From Burkholderiales bacterium (GTDB lineage: Bacteria; Pseudomonadota; Gammaproteobacteria; Burkholderiales; SG8-39), in the NCBI GenBank assembly GCA_020848075.1, contig JADLAV010000029.1:18965-82964 (forward strand): a stretch of 64,000 bases of DNA, given 5' to 3'. Positions 16,338-26,344 of the stretch are shown here, piece by piece. The notes beneath the pieces were generated by a model. The model made no database searches and had not been told where the DNA came from. It saw nothing but the letters and a program-made list of their open reading frames with translations. Position 1 is the first letter of the stretch. Each line of letters starts with the position of its first letter. Both the position numbers and the translations under genes were made by a program.

Positions 16338-19300
16338 GGGTCCCGGCGCGGTTTCCTGCGCCGCGCGACCAGGACGAAGAACAGCGGCACGAAGACCGTC
16401 GCGATGAACGTCGCGGCGAGCATGCCGCCGACCACGCCCGTGCCCATCGAGCGGCGCGCAGCCGCCCCGGCGCCGGTCGACAGCATGAGCGGCAGGACAC
16501 CCAGCACGAAGGCGAGCGAGGTCATGATGATCGGGCGAAAGCGCAGGCGCGCGGCGTTGACGGCCGCCTCCACGGCGGTCTTGCCTTCGAGGAATCCCTG
16601 CTGCGCGAACTCCACGATCAGGATCGCGTTCTTGGCGGCGAGGCCGATCAGCACCACGAGGCCGATCTGGAAGTAGATGTCGTTCTCGAGGCCGCGCAGC
16701 GACACGAACGAAAGCGCGCCGAACACGGCGAACGGCACCGCAGCCACCACCGCGAACGGCAGCAGCCAGCGCTCGTAGAGCGCAGCGAGGATCAGGAACA
16801 CCATCACGATCGCCAGCGTGAAGGCGATCGCCGAGGCACGCCCCGTGCGCTTCTCCTGGAAGGCCTGGCCGGCCCATGCGATCTGGTAGCCCTCGGGCAG
16901 CGCCCGCGCCGCGACCTCCTCCACCGCGCGGATCGCCTCGCCGGACGACACACCCGGCTTGCCGCTCCCGAGGACCCGCGCCGCGAGGAAGCCGTTGAAA
17001 CGCTCGAGCTGCTCCGGTCCGACGGTGTCGGTGATCGTGATGAGCGCCTTGAGCGGGATCATCTCGCGCGTCGTCGTGGACCGGACGTACACCGCGCCGA
17101 GGTCGCCCGGCGAGGCGCGAAACGTCGAGTCTGCCGCCATCTGCACGCGATAGGTGCGGCCGAATTTGTTGAAGTCGTTCACGTAGAGCGCGCCCATCGT
17201 GCTCTGCAGGGCGTCGAACACGTCTTGCACGGGCACACCGAGCGACAGCGCCTTCTCCCGGTCCACCTCGACCTTGAGCTGCGGCACGATCGGCCGGAAA
17301 AACGAGTTGATGCCCGTGAGACGCGGGTCCTCCCGCAACGCGGCGAGGAACGCCTGCGTCACCTGGTAGAGGCTCTGGGGGTCGGCGGTCGTGCGCGATT
17401 GCAGGTACAGCTCGAAGCCGCCCGCGGTGCCGAGCCCGCGGATCGCGGCCGGGTTGAAGGCGATCGCCACGCCATCGCGGAGCGTGGCCCCCTGCGCAAC
17501 GATGCCGGCGGCGACCTTCTGCGCCGGCGCGTCCCGGCGCTCGTCCCAGTGCTTGAGCGGGATGAACATCGTCGCGGCGTTGGTCTTGTTGCCGCCGCCG
17601 ATGAGGTCGAAGCCGTCGATCGCCAGCACGTTCTGCACCCCGGGCGTCGACTGCGCGATCTTGCTCACCTCCTCGGACATGGTGCGCGTGCGCTCGAGCG
17701 TCGCGCCATCGGGCAGCTGGATGGTGGCGAAGACATAGCCCTGGTCCTCGGGCGGGACGAAGCTCCCGGGCACGTAGACGAAGAGCGCCGCGCTCGCCGC
17801 CAGGACCGCCGCGAAGCCGAGGAGCGAGGCGACGCGATGGCGCAGCAGGCGCTCCACCACGTCCAAGAAACGCCGGGTGACCCAGGCGAAGCCGCGATTG
17901 AAGGGCGTGAAGATGCGCGAGTGATGCGCGCCGCGCTTCATGAGGATCGCGCACAGCGCCGGGGTGAGCGTGAGCGCGATGAAACCGGAAATCACGACTG
18001 CGAACGCGAGCATCACCGCGAATTGCCGGTAGAGCTGGCCGGCGATGCCGCCAAGGAAGGCGACCGGGATGAACACCGCGCACAGCACGAGCACGATCGC
18101 GACCACCGCGCCCGACACCTCGCGCATCGCCTCGAGCGCCGCCTCGAAGGCGCGCATGTCGTTCTCGCGCATCAGCCGCTCGACGTTTTCCAGCACGACG
18201 ATCGCATCGTCCACCACGATGCCGATCGCGAGCACCAGCGCGAAGAGGGTGAGGGTGTTGATCGAGAAACCGACCAGCCACAGGCCGGCGAACGCGCCGA
18301 TCAGGGACACCGGCACGGCGATCATCGGGATGAGCGTCGCGCGCCAGGTCTGCAGGAACAGGAACACCACCGCCAGCACGAGCAGCGCCGCCTCGGCGAT
18401 GGTCTTGGTCACCTCTTTGATCGATGCGTCGACGAAGCGGGTCGTGTCGAAGGAGACCGTGTAGTCCACGTCTTCGGGGAACCCGGCCTTGAGCTCGCGC
18501 ATGCGCGCCCGGATCCGGTCGGCCACCTCGAGCGCATTGGCGCCGGGCTGCAGATAGGTGGCGATGCCGATCGTCGGCTGGCTGTCCAGCGTGCTCGACG
18601 TGTCGTAGTTCAGCGCCCCAAGCTCGATGCGCGCGATGTCCTTGAGGCGCAGCAAGCCCATCGGCGTCGCGGTCGCGGCTCCGCTGGTGGGGCCCGTGGC
18701 GCGCACCACGATGTCGCCGAATTCCTCGGGCTCCACCAGGCGCCCGGTTGCGGTCACCGTGTACACGAAACTCTGCCCCGGCGGCGCGGGCTCCGTGCCG
18801 ATGCGGCCGGCCGCGTACTGCGCGTTCTGCGCACGCAGCGCCGCCGCCACGTCGGCGGTCGTCACCCCGAGGCGCGCCATGTTCTGCGGATTCAACCAGA
18901 CGCGCATCGAATAGTCGCGCGCGCCGAAGATCATCACGTCGGCGACGCCGGGCAGCCGCTTCAGCTCGTCGACGATGTTGAGCGAGGCGAAGTTCGAGAG
19001 GAAGAGCGTGTTGCGCGTCTTCCGCGGCGAGACGAGCGACGCCACCAGCAGGATGTCGAACGACCGCTTCTGCACGATGACCCCGTTGCGGCGCACGTCG
19101 TCGGGCAGGCGCGGCAGCGCGATCTGCACGCGGTTGTTCACGTTGAACACCGACTGATCGACGTTGGTGCCCGGCTCGAAGGTCGCGGTGATCTGCAGCG
19201 CTCCGGTCGACGACGACGTGGAGCTGAAGTACGAGAGCCGCTCCACGCCGGAGAGCTGCTCCTCGATCGGCGCGGCGACGGTGCGCGCGATCGTCTCGGC

Positions 19301-19462
19301 GCTCGCGCCCGGATAGGTCGTGGTGATGAGCACCGTCGGCGGCGCAATCTCCGGGTACTGCGCCAGGGGCAGCAGCATCGCGGAGATCAGCCCGGCCAGG
19401 ACGATGATGATCGCGACCACGCCGGCGAACACCGGCCGGTGGATGAAGAATTCGGACAACAT
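16334..19462 (-). CDS. RND multidrug efflux permease (AcrB/MexB family, HAE1)
   Basis: Inner membrane proton-driven drug exporter of 1042 residues, the typical HAE1 length. The N-terminus FFIHRPVFAGVVAIIIVLAG and LPLAQYPEIAPP, the transmembrane motif IGIVVDDAIVVLENVERLM with the proton-relay aspartates, and the duplicated periplasmic porter domains (about residues 40-330 and 560-870) are all present. The start shares one base with the membrane fusion gene stop (TGATG), and its end overlaps the outer membrane gene by ATGA. Substrates cannot be named; solvents, antibiotics or dyes are usual for the family. Confidence 0.94.
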   Translation of the reverse strand: MLSEFFIHRPVFAGVVAIIIVLAGLISAMLLPLAQYPEIAPPTVLITTTYPGASAETIARTVAAPIEEQLSGVERLSYFSSTSSSTGALQITATFEPGTNVDQSVFNVNNRVQIALPRLPDDVRRNGVIVQKRSFDILLVASLVSPRKTRNTLFLSNFASLNIVDELKRLPGVADVMIFGARDYSMRVWLNPQNMARLGVTTADVAAALRAQNAQYAAGRIGTEPAPPGQSFVYTVTATGRLVEPEEFGDIVVRATGPTSGAATATPMGLLRLKDIARIELGALNYDTSSTLDSQPTIGIATYLQPGANALEVADRIRARMRELKAGFPEDVDYTVSFDTTRFVDASIKEVTKTIAEAALLVLAVVFLFLQTWRATLIPMIAVPVSLIGAFAGLWLVGFSINTLTLFALVLAIGIVVDDAIVVLENVERLMRENDMRAFEAALEAMREVSGAVVAIVLVLCAVFIPVAFLGGIAGQLYRQFAVMLAFAVVISGFIALTLTPALCAILMKRGAHHSRIFTPFNRGFAWVTRRFLDVVERLLRHRVASLLGFAAVLAASAALFVYVPGSFVPPEDQGYVFATIQLPDGATLERTRTMSEEVSKIAQSTPGVQNVLAIDGFDLIGGGNKTNAATMFIPLKHWDERRDAPAQKVAAGIVAQGATLRDGVAIAFNPAAIRGLGTAGGFELYLQSRTTADPQSLYQVTQAFLAALREDPRLTGINSFFRPIVPQLKVEVDREKALSLGVPVQDVFDALQSTMGALYVNDFNKFGRTYRVQMAADSTFRASPGDLGAVYVRSTTTREMIPLKALITITDTVGPEQLERFNGFLAARVLGSGKPGVSSGEAIRAVEEVAARALPEGYQIAWAGQAFQEKRTGRASAIAFTLAIVMVFLILAALYERWLLPFAVVAAVPFAVFGALSFVSLRGLENDIYFQIGLVVLIGLAAKNAILIVEFAQQGFLEGKTAVEAAVNAARLRFRPIIMTSLAFVLGVLPLMLSTGAGAAARRSMGTGVVGGMLAATFIATVFVPLFFVLVARRRKPRRDP

Positions 19463-20634
19463 CAGCCGGCGTTCTTGCTGTTCACCTTCACCGGCGTGCC
19501 CGGCCGCAGCCGCAGCAGGTTGTCCACGATCACCACGTCGCCGGGGCTCAGGCCCTCGAGGATGATCCAGTCCGAGCCGATCCAGCTCCCCGCGCGCACC
19601 GGCCGCGGCGCCGCCTTGCCGGCCGCGTCCGCGATCCAGACGAAGCGGCCGGCCTGGTCCTGGAGCACCGCGGTCTGCGGCACGACGATCGCCTCGTGGC
19701 TGCCGGCGATGACGCGCACCCGCACGTACTGGCCCGGCAGGAGCTGCAGTTGCGCGTTCGGGAACTCCGCGCGCATCTGCACCGTCCCGGTGGCCGCATC
19801 GACGGTGGAGCCGGCGAAGTTGAGCTTCCCGGCGAGCGGGTACTCCGACCCGTCGGCGGTCTGCAGCCTCACCTCGATGTTCTTCTCGCCGGTCGCGCGC
19901 AGCCGCGCGTATTCCGCCTCCGAAAGGGCGAAGCGCACCCAGATCGGGTCGGCGCGCGTGAGCGTGGTGAGAATCGCCGAGTCGCCGTTCGGCGAGACCA
20001 GGCTGCCGACCGACTGCTGCGCGCGCCCGGTGATGCCCGCGATCGGCGCATCGACCGCGGTGTAGGAGAGGTTCAGCTCGGCCTGGCGCACACGCGCCTC
20101 CGCCAGCCGCGCCAACGCGGCGCTCTGCCGCTCCGTCGAGGCGGTTTGGTCGGCCTCCTTCTGACTGATGGCGCGGCGATCGGTGAGGTCCTTGAGGCGC
20201 GCCGTCTCCTGCTTGGCGAGCTCCTGGCGCGCGATCGCTTCGGCGAGCGCCGCGCGCGCCTGCTGCAGCTCGATCTCGAACGGAGCCCGCTCGATGCGAA
20301 AGAGCGGCGCGCCGGCCTTGACCGGCTCGCCCTCGGTGAAGCGCTGCGCCTCGAGAATGCCGGTGACACGCGCGCGCACCTGCACTTCGCGCGAGCCTTC
20401 GGTGCGCCCGACCGCCTGAAAGTCGATTGGCACCTTGCGCGGGATCACTTTGATCGCAGCGACGCTGACCGCGGCGACGCCTTTCGCGTCGGCGGCTTTC
20501 GCGTCAGCGGCTTTCGCGTCGACGCCTTTTGCGTCCGCAGCTTTCGCGTCGGCCGCTTTCGCGTCCTCGCGCGCGTCGCCCTGGCCGCACGCACCGAGCG
20601 CGAGCGCGGCGAGCACCACGATGATTCTCGTCAT
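19462..20634 (-). CDS. RND efflux membrane fusion lipoprotein (AcrA/MexA family)
   Basis: Periplasmic adaptor joining the RND permease to the outer membrane channel. Start at the ATG at 20634, which overlaps the regulator stop by ATGA; 390 residues. The lipobox ALALGAC puts the lipidated Cys at residue 16. Directly after it comes a run of five pentapeptides (AADAK or GVDAK, residues 27-51). Then follow the usual adaptor domains: barrel-sandwich half motifs (VRARVTGILEAQRFTEGEPV), a helical hairpin rich in Ala/Glu/Lys (about 125-200), and beta-barrel and membrane-proximal domains. The AADAK stretch is not part of the conserved family. Confidence 0.92.
   Translation of the reverse strand: MTRIIVVLAALALGACGQGDAREDAKAADAKAADAKGVDAKAADAKAADAKGVAAVSVAAIKVIPRKVPIDFQAVGRTEGSREVQVRARVTGILEAQRFTEGEPVKAGAPLFRIERAPFEIELQQARAALAEAIARQELAKQETARLKDLTDRRAISQKEADQTASTERQSAALARLAEARVRQAELNLSYTAVDAPIAGITGRAQQSVGSLVSPNGDSAILTTLTRADPIWVRFALSEAEYARLRATGEKNIEVRLQTADGSEYPLAGKLNFAGSTVDAATGTVQMRAEFPNAQLQLLPGQYVRVRVIAGSHEAIVVPQTAVLQDQAGRFVWIADAAGKAAPRPVRAGSWIGSDWIILEGLSPGDVVIVDNLLRLRPGTPVKVNSKNAG
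20482..20556 (-). repeat. In-frame 15-bp tandem repeat (AADAK/GVDAK)
   Basis: Five 15-base units encode AADAK, AADAK, GVDAK, AADAK, AADAK just after the lipidated cysteine of the membrane fusion protein. The unit size is a multiple of three, so copy-number change would alter linker length without breaking the frame. Confidence 0.75.
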
Positions 20635-21212
20635 GGGGAAAATGCTCTCAGGAAACAATCGACGATGTGCGCGGCGCGGCGCGGCTCGCTCTCCTCGCCA
20701 GGCGCGATCCCGAACAGGCGCTTCATGCGGTCGTGACCGACCAGCATGCCGAGCAGGATCTCGGCGGCGAACTGCGGATCGTCGTGCCGCAAGCGGCCGG
20801 CCACCATCGCCTTCCCGAGGTAGTCGGCCAGGCGCCGCACGGTCTCGCCAACCGAGTGCGCGTAGACGGTCCGGGCGAGCGCCCTGAAGCGGGGGATCTC
20901 GGGGATGAGCGTGCGGAAGGTCGCGACACCCTGCGCCGAGAGCGCGCGCTCGCGGTAGGCGAGCGCGAAGCGGACCAGCCCTTCGCGCAGCCCCTGCGGC
21001 TCGCTTTCCAGCTCGACCAGGACGCCTTTCACCAGCTCCCGGGCGACTTCCTTGAAGAGCGCGTCCTTGCTCGGGAAATGGTGGTAGACGGTCTGCTTCG
21101 CGACGCCGGCACGCCGCGCGATCTGGTCAACGCTCGAGCCGTAGCCGTGCGCGAGGAAGGCGGTCGTTGCAGCGCGCAGTACGCGCTCGCGGTTGGTTCC
21201 GAGCGAAGGCAT
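20631..21212 (-). CDS. TetR/AcrR family transcriptional repressor
   Basis: DNA-binding regulator at the head of the efflux operon. Start taken at the ATG at 21212 (MPSLGTNRERVLRAA), 193 residues; a GTG at 21233 is in frame but lies inside the operator palindrome. The N-terminal HTH (about residues 8-55) reads SVDQIARRAGVAKQTVYHHF, the TetR signature. The C-terminal ligand domain (about 75-190) is of the AcrR C-terminal type. Its stop overlaps the membrane fusion gene start by ATGA, so it most likely represses its own operon and releases it when bound by a pump substrate. Confidence 0.9.
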   Translation of the reverse strand: MPSLGTNRERVLRAATTAFLAHGYGSSVDQIARRAGVAKQTVYHHFPSKDALFKEVARELVKGVLVELESEPQGLREGLVRFALAYRERALSAQGVATFRTLIPEIPRFRALARTVYAHSVGETVRRLADYLGKAMVAGRLRHDDPQFAAEILLGMLVGHDRMKRLFGIAPGEESEPRRAAHIVDCFLRAFSP

Positions 21213-21232
21213 GATCGGCGGCCGGAAAGCCA

Positions 21233-21255
21233 CTAGACTAGACGGTGCAGTCTAG
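21233..21255. promoter_or_regulatory. TetR-type operator upstream of the efflux operon
   Basis: CTAGACT (21233-21239) and AGTCTAG (21249-21255) form a perfect inverted repeat, with a nested TAGAC-N6-GTCTA at 21239-21254. It sits 20-40 bases upstream of the regulator ATG at 21212, where it would block transcription of the whole tetR-MFP-RND-OMF operon. TetR-family repressors usually bind palindromes of this kind next to their own gene. Confidence 0.6.
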
Positions 21256-21498
21256 CAGCGCGCGACCGGGCAAACAACGATTTCGGTAGCCGGCCCGCGG
21301 CGCCTGTCGCTGGGAGAGCGCCCCGGCGTTCCTGCGGGGCCTCGTCAACGGATTCCCGCGGATCGACAGCGCGGCGGCGATCGCCCTCGGCGCACGCGGT
21401 GCGCGCCGGCACCTCCGGCTTCCGCGTCCACGAGGCACACGGCCCATCGGGCAGACCAGCGTGTAATATCCTTGTTTTTCAGAAAGATAGCTTCCAAG

Positions 21499-22269
21499 AT
21501 GAAGATCGCCACCTGGAACGTCAACTCGCTCAAGGTCCGGCTGCCGCACCTGGCGGACTGGCTGCGCGCCGCGCAGCCGGACGTTGTCTGCCTCCAGGAG
21601 ACCAAGCTCGAGGATGCGAACTTTCCGGCAGACGCGCTGGAGGAGATCGGCTACCGCAGCGCCTTCTCCGGACAGAAGACCTACAACGGCGTCGCGATCA
21701 TCGCGCGCGGAGCGCTCGCGCACGTGGCCCACGGCATCCCCGAGTTCGCCGACGATCAGAAGCGCGTCCTCTCCGCGACGGTGGACGGTGGCACACGCGT
21801 GGTCTGCGCGTACGTGCCGAACGGCCAGTCGATCGATTCGGACAAGTATCGATACAAGCTGCGATGGCTCGCCGCGTTCGAGCGCTGGCTCGCCGCGGAG
21901 CTCCCGCGGCATTCCCGCCTCGTGGCGCTCGGCGATTTCAACATCGCGCCGGAGCCGCGCGACGTCCACGATCCCGCGCTCTGGGAAGGGCAGGTGCTCT
22001 TCTCCGAGCCCGAGCGCGAGGCGTTCGGCCGCCTGCTGGAGCTCGGCCTGAAGGACGGCTTCCGGCTCTTTCCGCAGCCGGAGAAGTCGTTCACCTGGTG
22101 GGATTACCGCATGAACGCGTTCAAGCGCAAGATGGGCCTGCGCATCGACCATATCCTGCTCTCTCCGGCGCTCGCCGAGCGGTGCACCGCCTGCACGATC
22201 GATCTCGCGCCGCGCGCGCGCGAACGGCCCTCGGATCACGCGCCGGTGATCGCGGAGCTCGATATGTAG
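21499..22269 (+). CDS. xthA: Exodeoxyribonuclease III
   Basis: AP endonuclease and 3'-5' exonuclease of base excision repair. Start at the ATG at 21499 ([18 protein letters not shown]), 256 residues, the usual length. Catalytic blocks are visible in order: [19 protein letters not shown] with the metal-binding Glu, the [11 protein letters not shown] region, [17 protein letters not shown], and the C-terminal [13 protein letters not shown] and [10 protein letters not shown] with the catalytic Asp-His. About 265 bases upstream of it hold no gene that I can support beyond the efflux operator. Confidence 0.95.
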   Translation: MKIATWNVNSLKVRLPHLADWLRAAQPDVVCLQETKLEDANFPADALEEIGYRSAFSGQKTYNGVAIIARGALAHVAHGIPEFADDQKRVLSATVDGGTRVVCAYVPNGQSIDSDKYRYKLRWLAAFERWLAAELPRHSRLVALGDFNIAPEPRDVHDPALWEGQVLFSEPEREAFGRLLELGLKDGFRLFPQPEKSFTWWDYRMNAFKRKMGLRIDHILLSPALAERCTACTIDLAPRARERPSDHAPVIAELDM

Positions 22270-22278
22270 CGGTGGCGG

Positions 22279-22364
22279 CTGGATTCCCACATGCGCGGGA
22301 ATGACGATCCCTTTCCCGCCTGCGCGGGGATGATGATCCCTTTCCCGCCTGCGCGCGAATGACG
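22279..22364. repeat. REP-like palindrome cluster
   Basis: Three tandem imperfect copies of the CCCGCNTNCGCGGGAATGA element fill the space between xthA and the FHA gene (for example GATTCCCACATGCGCGGGAA, then TCCCGCCTGCGCGGGGATGA). Convergent gene ends flank it. Confidence 0.75.
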
Positions 22365-22382
22365 CGCTTCCGCAGAGCGCTT

Positions 22383-23099
22383 CTACCCGGCGCGCACGAA
22401 CTCCAGCCGCTCTCCGGCGATCTCGATGATGTCGCCCGCGGCGAGCTCTCGTGGTTCGTGGTCGACGACCGCGCCGTTCACGCGCGGGCGCGCCTTGCCC
22501 GACACGTGCGCGACGAAGTAGCCGTGCGGACGGCGCCGGATCACCGCGAGCCCGGCCTCGCGCGTGCCGAACGTCGCGAGCGGACGCTCCAGCGTGAGCT
22601 CGGCGCCGACGTGGCGTCCCGCAAGCCCCCTCACGGCAGCGAGCGGAAACCGGGTCCGGGCTGCACGGGCCACCGAACCCGGCGTGGCCTCGCCCCGCGC
22701 AGGTGCGGCTTGCATACCGTGGCCTTGCGCGGCGCGCCCCGCCGTCCCCCGAGTTCCCGGAAGCGTCGTGTTGTAGATCATCGTGCGCTCCAGGTCCGCT
22801 TCCAGGGTCGCGCGCCGGTTGCGGTAGCGGATCCGGCTCTCGCCGATCTCGATCAGATCCTCGTTCTGGAGAACGTGCGTCTCGACGCGGACGCCGTTCA
22901 CGCCCGTACCGTTGCGGCTGCCGTTGTCCTGCAGCACGTGGTCGAGCCCCACGGTGACGATCACCGCGTGCTGCTTGCTTGCCGCAGCGTCCGCGAGCGC
23001 GATATCGCACCCCGGATCCCGCCCGATCGTCAGGCGGTCCTTGTCGACGAAGTAGTGCGACTCGGCGCCGGCAGGAGAGGTCACGACGAGCTTGGCCAT
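22383..23099 (-). CDS. FHA-domain protein
   Basis: Start at the ATG at 23099 (MAKLVVTSPAG), 238 residues. The N-terminal FHA domain (about 1-98) has the phosphothreonine-binding signature: LTIGRDPGCDIALAD, SKQHAVIV and NGSRNGTGVNGVRV. A linker rich in Ala, Arg and Gly (about 105-150) leads to a second, weaker FHA-like fold (about 155-238; ATFGTREAGLAVIRRRPHG, INGAVVDHEP-like RVNGAVVDHEP). FHA domains dock onto Thr-phosphorylated partners. It begins 10 bases after the PP2C gene on the same strand and faces the Ser/Thr kinase across a 300-bp promoter region, so kinase, phosphatase and reader form one signalling set. Confidence 0.85.
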   Translation of the reverse strand: MAKLVVTSPAGAESHYFVDKDRLTIGRDPGCDIALADAAASKQHAVIVTVGLDHVLQDNGSRNGTGVNGVRVETHVLQNEDLIEIGESRIRYRNRRATLEADLERTMIYNTTLPGTRGTAGRAAQGHGMQAAPARGEATPGSVARAARTRFPLAAVRGLAGRHVGAELTLERPLATFGTREAGLAVIRRRPHGYFVAHVSGKARPRVNGAVVDHEPRELAAGDIIEIAGERLEFVRAG

Positions 23100-23109
23100 C
23101 GTCCGTCCC

Positions 23110-23901
23110 TCAGGCCCGCAGCCAGCCGAAGAGCCGCCTCGGCCAGCCTGCTGCCGCGGCCGGCGCACGGCCCTCCACCCGCGCAAGGAGCACCGAGATG
23201 TTGTCCTGCCCGCCGTTGTCGTTCGCCATCTCGACCAGCGTGCGGGCCGCCAGGTCGAGATTGCACGCGAGCTCCGCGAGCGCGAGCTCGATGTCGGCGT
23301 CGTCGACCATGTCGTTCAGCCCGTCAGAGCACAGCAGGAAGACGTCCTCCGGAGCGGCGTCCGCGTCGGCGATCTCCGCAGTCTCGTTCGGGTCCGCGCC
23401 GAGCGCGCGCGTGACCAGACTGCGGTTGCGCGAGACGCGAGCGCCGTCGCGATCCACGAGGCCGGTCTCGACCTGCTGTTGGAGCACGGAGTGGTCGCGG
23501 GTGAGCAGCTGCAGCCGACCGCCGCGCAGCCGATACGCGCGCGAATCGCCGACGTGGCCGATCGTCACGCGGGCGTCGCCGTACAGCGCCACCACGACCG
23601 TCGTTCCCATGTTGGCGCGCGTGGCATCCGCTCGCGCGGACCGTACGATCGCGGCGTTCGCGCGCTGGACCGCGTCGCGAATGCGCTCGCCCGGCGGCCG
23701 GCGCCGGCTCGCGCTGCTCGCCAGGTGCTCGAGCACGATCTCCGTCGCCATCCGCGCGGCGACGTCGCCCGCGTTGTGGCCGCCCATGCCGTCGGCGAGG
23801 ACGAGCGCCCCGAGCGATGCGTCCGCCGCCAGACTATCGTCGTTGAAGCCGCGGATCCGACCGGGATCGGTGACGGCGGCCGTGGTCAGCTGGACACGCA
23901 T
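23110..23901 (-). CDS. PP2C-type serine/threonine phosphatase (PppA/Stp1-like)
   Basis: Metal-dependent phosphatase that reverses Ser/Thr phosphorylation. Start at the ATG at 23901 (MRVQLTTAAVTDPGR), 263 residues, one catalytic domain. Motifs in order: RGFNDDSL, VLADGMGGHNAGDVAA with the metal-binding Asp37 and Gly38, HVGDSRAYRL, LLTRDHSVLQQ, FLLCSDGLNDMV and NGGQDNISVLL with the C-terminal metal Asp. All needed residues appear intact. It is soluble. It heads the pair PP2C-FHA and is divergent from the kinase gene. Confidence 0.92.
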   Translation of the reverse strand: MRVQLTTAAVTDPGRIRGFNDDSLAADASLGALVLADGMGGHNAGDVAARMATEIVLEHLASSASRRRPPGERIRDAVQRANAAIVRSARADATRANMGTTVVVALYGDARVTIGHVGDSRAYRLRGGRLQLLTRDHSVLQQQVETGLVDRDGARVSRNRSLVTRALGADPNETAEIADADAAPEDVFLLCSDGLNDMVDDADIELALAELACNLDLAARTLVEMANDNGGQDNISVLLARVEGRAPAAAAGWPRRLFGWLRA

Positions 23902-24215
23902 GCTGGCGTCCCCGCAGTCGGCGCTGCAGCCGCATGGAGGCGGATTCGGTGCGGATCGGTCATACGGAGCTCGGAGCCACATTTTCCCCGAGGCGGGTCA
24001 AAAGTACGCGGCGGAAATCCATGTGCGGCGGACGCGTGCGTCGGATCGCAGCGCGTGCGTTAAATAGTTCCGCTGGTGCCGCCTCCTCGGCCATGGCGCG
24101 GCCATCATCGTCGAGGCGGCGGGAATGATTGCTTGACACAGTCCGGCGCCGGCACTTACGGTCGGACCGAGCCGATTCACCCTGCGGCCGCGAGACGCCG
24201 TCGGGCCGCCACGAC
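23902..24215. other. Divergent promoter region, PP2C-FHA versus kinase
   Basis: About 310 bases without a supported gene. It contains a perfect TTGACA at 24132-24137, 79 bases upstream of the kinase start; the best -10 partner (TACGGT after 18 bases) is weak. I see no hairpin or operator that I would defend. Confidence 0.4.
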
Positions 24216-25832
<1,617 letters not shown>

Positions 25833-25845
25833 CCCACCCACTTTC

Positions 25846-26274
25846 GTGTCGACGTCACGTTCCCGCCGGCGCGCGCTGGCAGCTGTCCTGATTGCTGCTT
25901 TCGTTGCAGGCGGGTGCTCCTCCAGCCCGATGCGAGAGATCGGCGCCGACCAGATCGCGCCGCGCCACGCGGAGCGCGAACTTTCGGCCGGAATCCGTGC
26001 CTATGAGGAAGGCAAGTACACGATCGCGACCGCCAGGTTGCAGAGCGCTTTGTCGTCCGATCTGATGTTCACGCGTGACAAGGTGGCCGCGCACAAGTAC
26101 CTCGCCTTCATCCACTGCGCCTCGGGTCGCCCCCAGCAATGCCGCAGCGAGTTCCGGCAGGCATTCGCGCTCGACCCGGATTTCGAGCTGTCCAGGGCGG
26201 AGGCCGGTCACCCGGTGTGGGGACCGATCTATCAAGCCGTCCGCGAGGAAACGCACCGGAGCCAGAATCGGTAA
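25846..26274 (+). CDS. TssQ-like lipoprotein (T6SS-associated family)
   Basis: A 142-residue lipoprotein starting at GTG 25846, 13 bases after the kinase stop. The signal ends at a lipobox with Cys24 (FVAGGC). The remainder is TPR-like: AGIRAYEEGKYTIATARLQS, then AHKYLAFIHCASGRPQQCRS and FRQAFALDPDFELSRAEAGH. This pattern, including the conserved HCASG-QC pair of cysteines, matches what is called the TssQ family of T6SS-associated lipoproteins in betaproteobacteria. No other T6SS gene is in the window. Placement right after the kinase suggests a joint envelope function. The family call is from memory of the pattern. Confidence 0.7.
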   Translation: MSTSRSRRRALAAVLIAAFVAGGCSSSPMREIGADQIAPRHAERELSAGIRAYEEGKYTIATARLQSALSSDLMFTRDKVAAHKYLAFIHCASGRPQQCRSEFRQAFALDPDFELSRAEAGHPVWGPIYQAVREETHRSQNR

Positions 26275-26344
26275 CGGCACGCCGCCTGCAGCCGGCACGG
26301 CACACGGGCGGTGACCGCGCGCTTTCGCGCCAGGAGGAGATCCC

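Noticed and set aside
16338..18281. N-terminal extension of the outer membrane channel frame
   Set aside because: It overlaps the RND gene in another frame; the lipoprotein signal at 16337 and the ATGA overlap fix the start.
17225..20065. Plus-strand open frame of about 946 codons
   Set aside because: Antisense to the RND permease and adaptor genes; no domain is recognisable.
21256..21498. Possible gene fragment between the efflux operator and xthA
   Set aside because: A short frame reading [20 protein letters not shown] looks protein-like but has no start, ribosome site or recognisable relative.
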